From Prosthecobacter sp. (GTDB lineage Bacteria > Verrucomicrobiota > Verrucomicrobiia > Verrucomicrobiales > Verrucomicrobiaceae): a stretch of DNA of 5,915 bases. The position numbers and the translations under genes were made by a program. This document shows, piece after piece, positions 5,214 through 5,915 of this stretch (its first letter is position 1; every line of letters starts with the position of its first letter). The stretch is from the NCBI GenBank assembly GCA_020216965.1, contig JAIWOJ010000162.1:1-5915 (forward strand), in the 5' to 3' direction. The notes under the pieces are model-generated. The model saw nothing but the letters and a program-made list of their open reading frames with translations. It was not told the origin of the DNA and did no database searches.

Positions 5214-5915
5214 CTACCTCAGGTCTAGGCAGACCGTGCTGCCCTCATTGTTTCGGCAGAGCAGCCTGTGATGGCTGAGCACAGGCTGCACCCAGCACTT
5301 TCCACCGAGCACCTGCACGCGGTGCAGGATTTCCAGCCCGTCCTCAAGCACCCTTGCCAAGACCAGCTCGCCCTTGCTCGTTAAGAGCAACGCATGCCCG
5401 TCTGGGGTGATGAGACCTGTGCCTTTCTCGATCTCCGTGTTTTTCCAGATCGTTTTCCCAGTTTTCAAATCAAGCAGGCGAAGGTCATTGGAACCGCGCA
5501 CTTGGTCATTGAAGATGAGCAACTTATCCGCCCCCACAGGCATCCCAGAGTGGAAAAGCAGGCCGATCTCGCGGTCGCTCCACACTTCCGTCAGCGTGCT
5601 TGCATCGGCTTTGAGCAAGCGAGCACCCATGTTTCCCGTGTGTGAGATAAAGAGGCTATCGCCGCTGAGCACAGGTGTGGCGCAGTTACAAAAATCCCGC
5701 GTCTCCGTCGCGTGGCGGGCAATCAGCCTGCCCGCATCTGCCGTGCGGAGTTCTAGCCCTTGGCCTTTGAAGAGCACCAGTGTGTCCATGCCATGCAGCC
5801 GCGCCATGTAGGGGGAGGCATAGCCAGCCTCTCCGTCTCCAGCTTTCCAGATCACCGCCCCGGTCTCAGCATTCAGGCATAGGTTGGAGCTCCCCTCGCC
5901 GCCTGCATCCAGGTA
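5214..5915 (-). CDS. PQQ-like beta-propeller repeat protein (N-terminus beyond right edge)
   Basis: The frame is open from the right edge to TAG at 5214-5216, giving the last 233 residues. Numbered from the edge, it contains repeats of the PQQ/quinoprotein type, each about 40-45 residues: CLNAETGAVIWKA (13-25), LELRTADAGRLIARH (54-68), LLKADASTLTEVWSD (100-114), LRLLDLKTGKTIWKN (145-159), a degenerate one near 184-200, and a last strand VCLDLR at the C-terminus. Between them are turns such as PVLSGDSLFIS (81-91). The first and fourth repeats match the classical pattern of D/N-x-x-TG-x-x-x-W best. Such propellers occur in BamB-like proteins, quinoprotein dehydrogenases and many exported proteins of unknown role; nothing visible supports PQQ binding or an enzymatic activity. 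The gene converges with truA. Signal peptide and total length cannot be judged. A GTG at 5855 lies mid-repeat and is unlikely to be the start. Confidence 0.85.
   Translation of the reverse strand, partial: YLDAGGEGSSNLCLNAETGAVIWKAGDGEAGYASPYMARLHGMDTLVLFKGQGLELRTADAGRLIARHATETRDFCNCATPVLSGDSLFISHTGNMGARLLKADASTLTEVWSDREIGLLFHSGMPVGADKLLIFNDQVRGSNDLRLLDLKTGKTIWKNTEIEKGTGLITPDGHALLLTSKGELVLARVLEDGLEILHRVQVLGGKCWVQPVLSHHRLLCRNNEGSTVCLDLR

Noticed and set aside
5214..5855. GTG at 5855 as the true start of the propeller gene
   Set aside because: The frame stays open to the window edge, and the codons upstream complete the first repeat (LNAETGAVIW), so this GTG is an internal valine.
1..5915. Search for tRNA, rRNA, CRISPR repeats, transposase or phage genes
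   Set aside because: No cloverleaf, repeat-spacer pattern, terminal inverted repeats or mobile-element protein was seen on either strand.

Overview
This GC-rich window carries six protein-coding genes. Four are on the minus strand: three in a row from 3787 down to the left edge, and one running in from the right edge. Two overlapping genes on the plus strand sit between them. The gene content suggests a Gram-negative bacterium of the Planctomycetota-Verrucomicrobiota group, and I lean to Verrucomicrobiota. The reasons are a secreted DUF3352-like protein, a secreted hydrolase of a type I associate with these phyla, PQQ-type beta-propeller repeats, and the lack of a Shine-Dalgarno sequence at any of the five visible starts. 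This placement is inference, because no RNA or phylogenetic marker is present beyond ruvX and truA.

Left part (1-3787, minus strand). In transcription order these are a secreted alpha/beta-hydrolase-like enzyme (2936-3787), an HtrA/Deg-like trypsin-fold serine protease without a PDZ domain (1902-2876), and a large secreted protein of unknown function (1-1813, C-terminus beyond the edge). All three start with a recognisable signal peptide. They are separated by 59 and 88 bases, so they may form one transcription unit, but nothing proves co-transcription. The large frame at 1-1813 is easy to miss because it has no stop inside the window and long antisense shadow frames lie opposite it.

Middle (3788-3886). 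This is a 99-base divergent spacer between the hydrolase and ruvX. It holds a run of nine C (coding sense) touching the hydrolase start codon, a possible five-codon leader reading frame, a short direct repeat and a weak promoter-like match for ruvX.

Right part (3887-5915). ruvX (yqgF) and truA overlap by 29 bases and probably form a housekeeping operon for 16S rRNA/Holliday-junction processing and tRNA pseudouridylation. truA converges on a PQQ-like beta-propeller gene (5214-5915, N-terminus missing) across only 30 bases, which contain an imperfect hairpin.

No RNA gene, CRISPR array, insertion sequence, integrase or phage gene was seen, and no gap without a gene exceeds 100 bases. The window looks like ordinary chromosomal sequence. 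I see no convincing new multi-gene system. The most distinctive points are the poly-C leader at the hydrolase start, the duplicated architecture and lysine-rich insert of the large secreted protein, and the extra N-terminal module on the protease.
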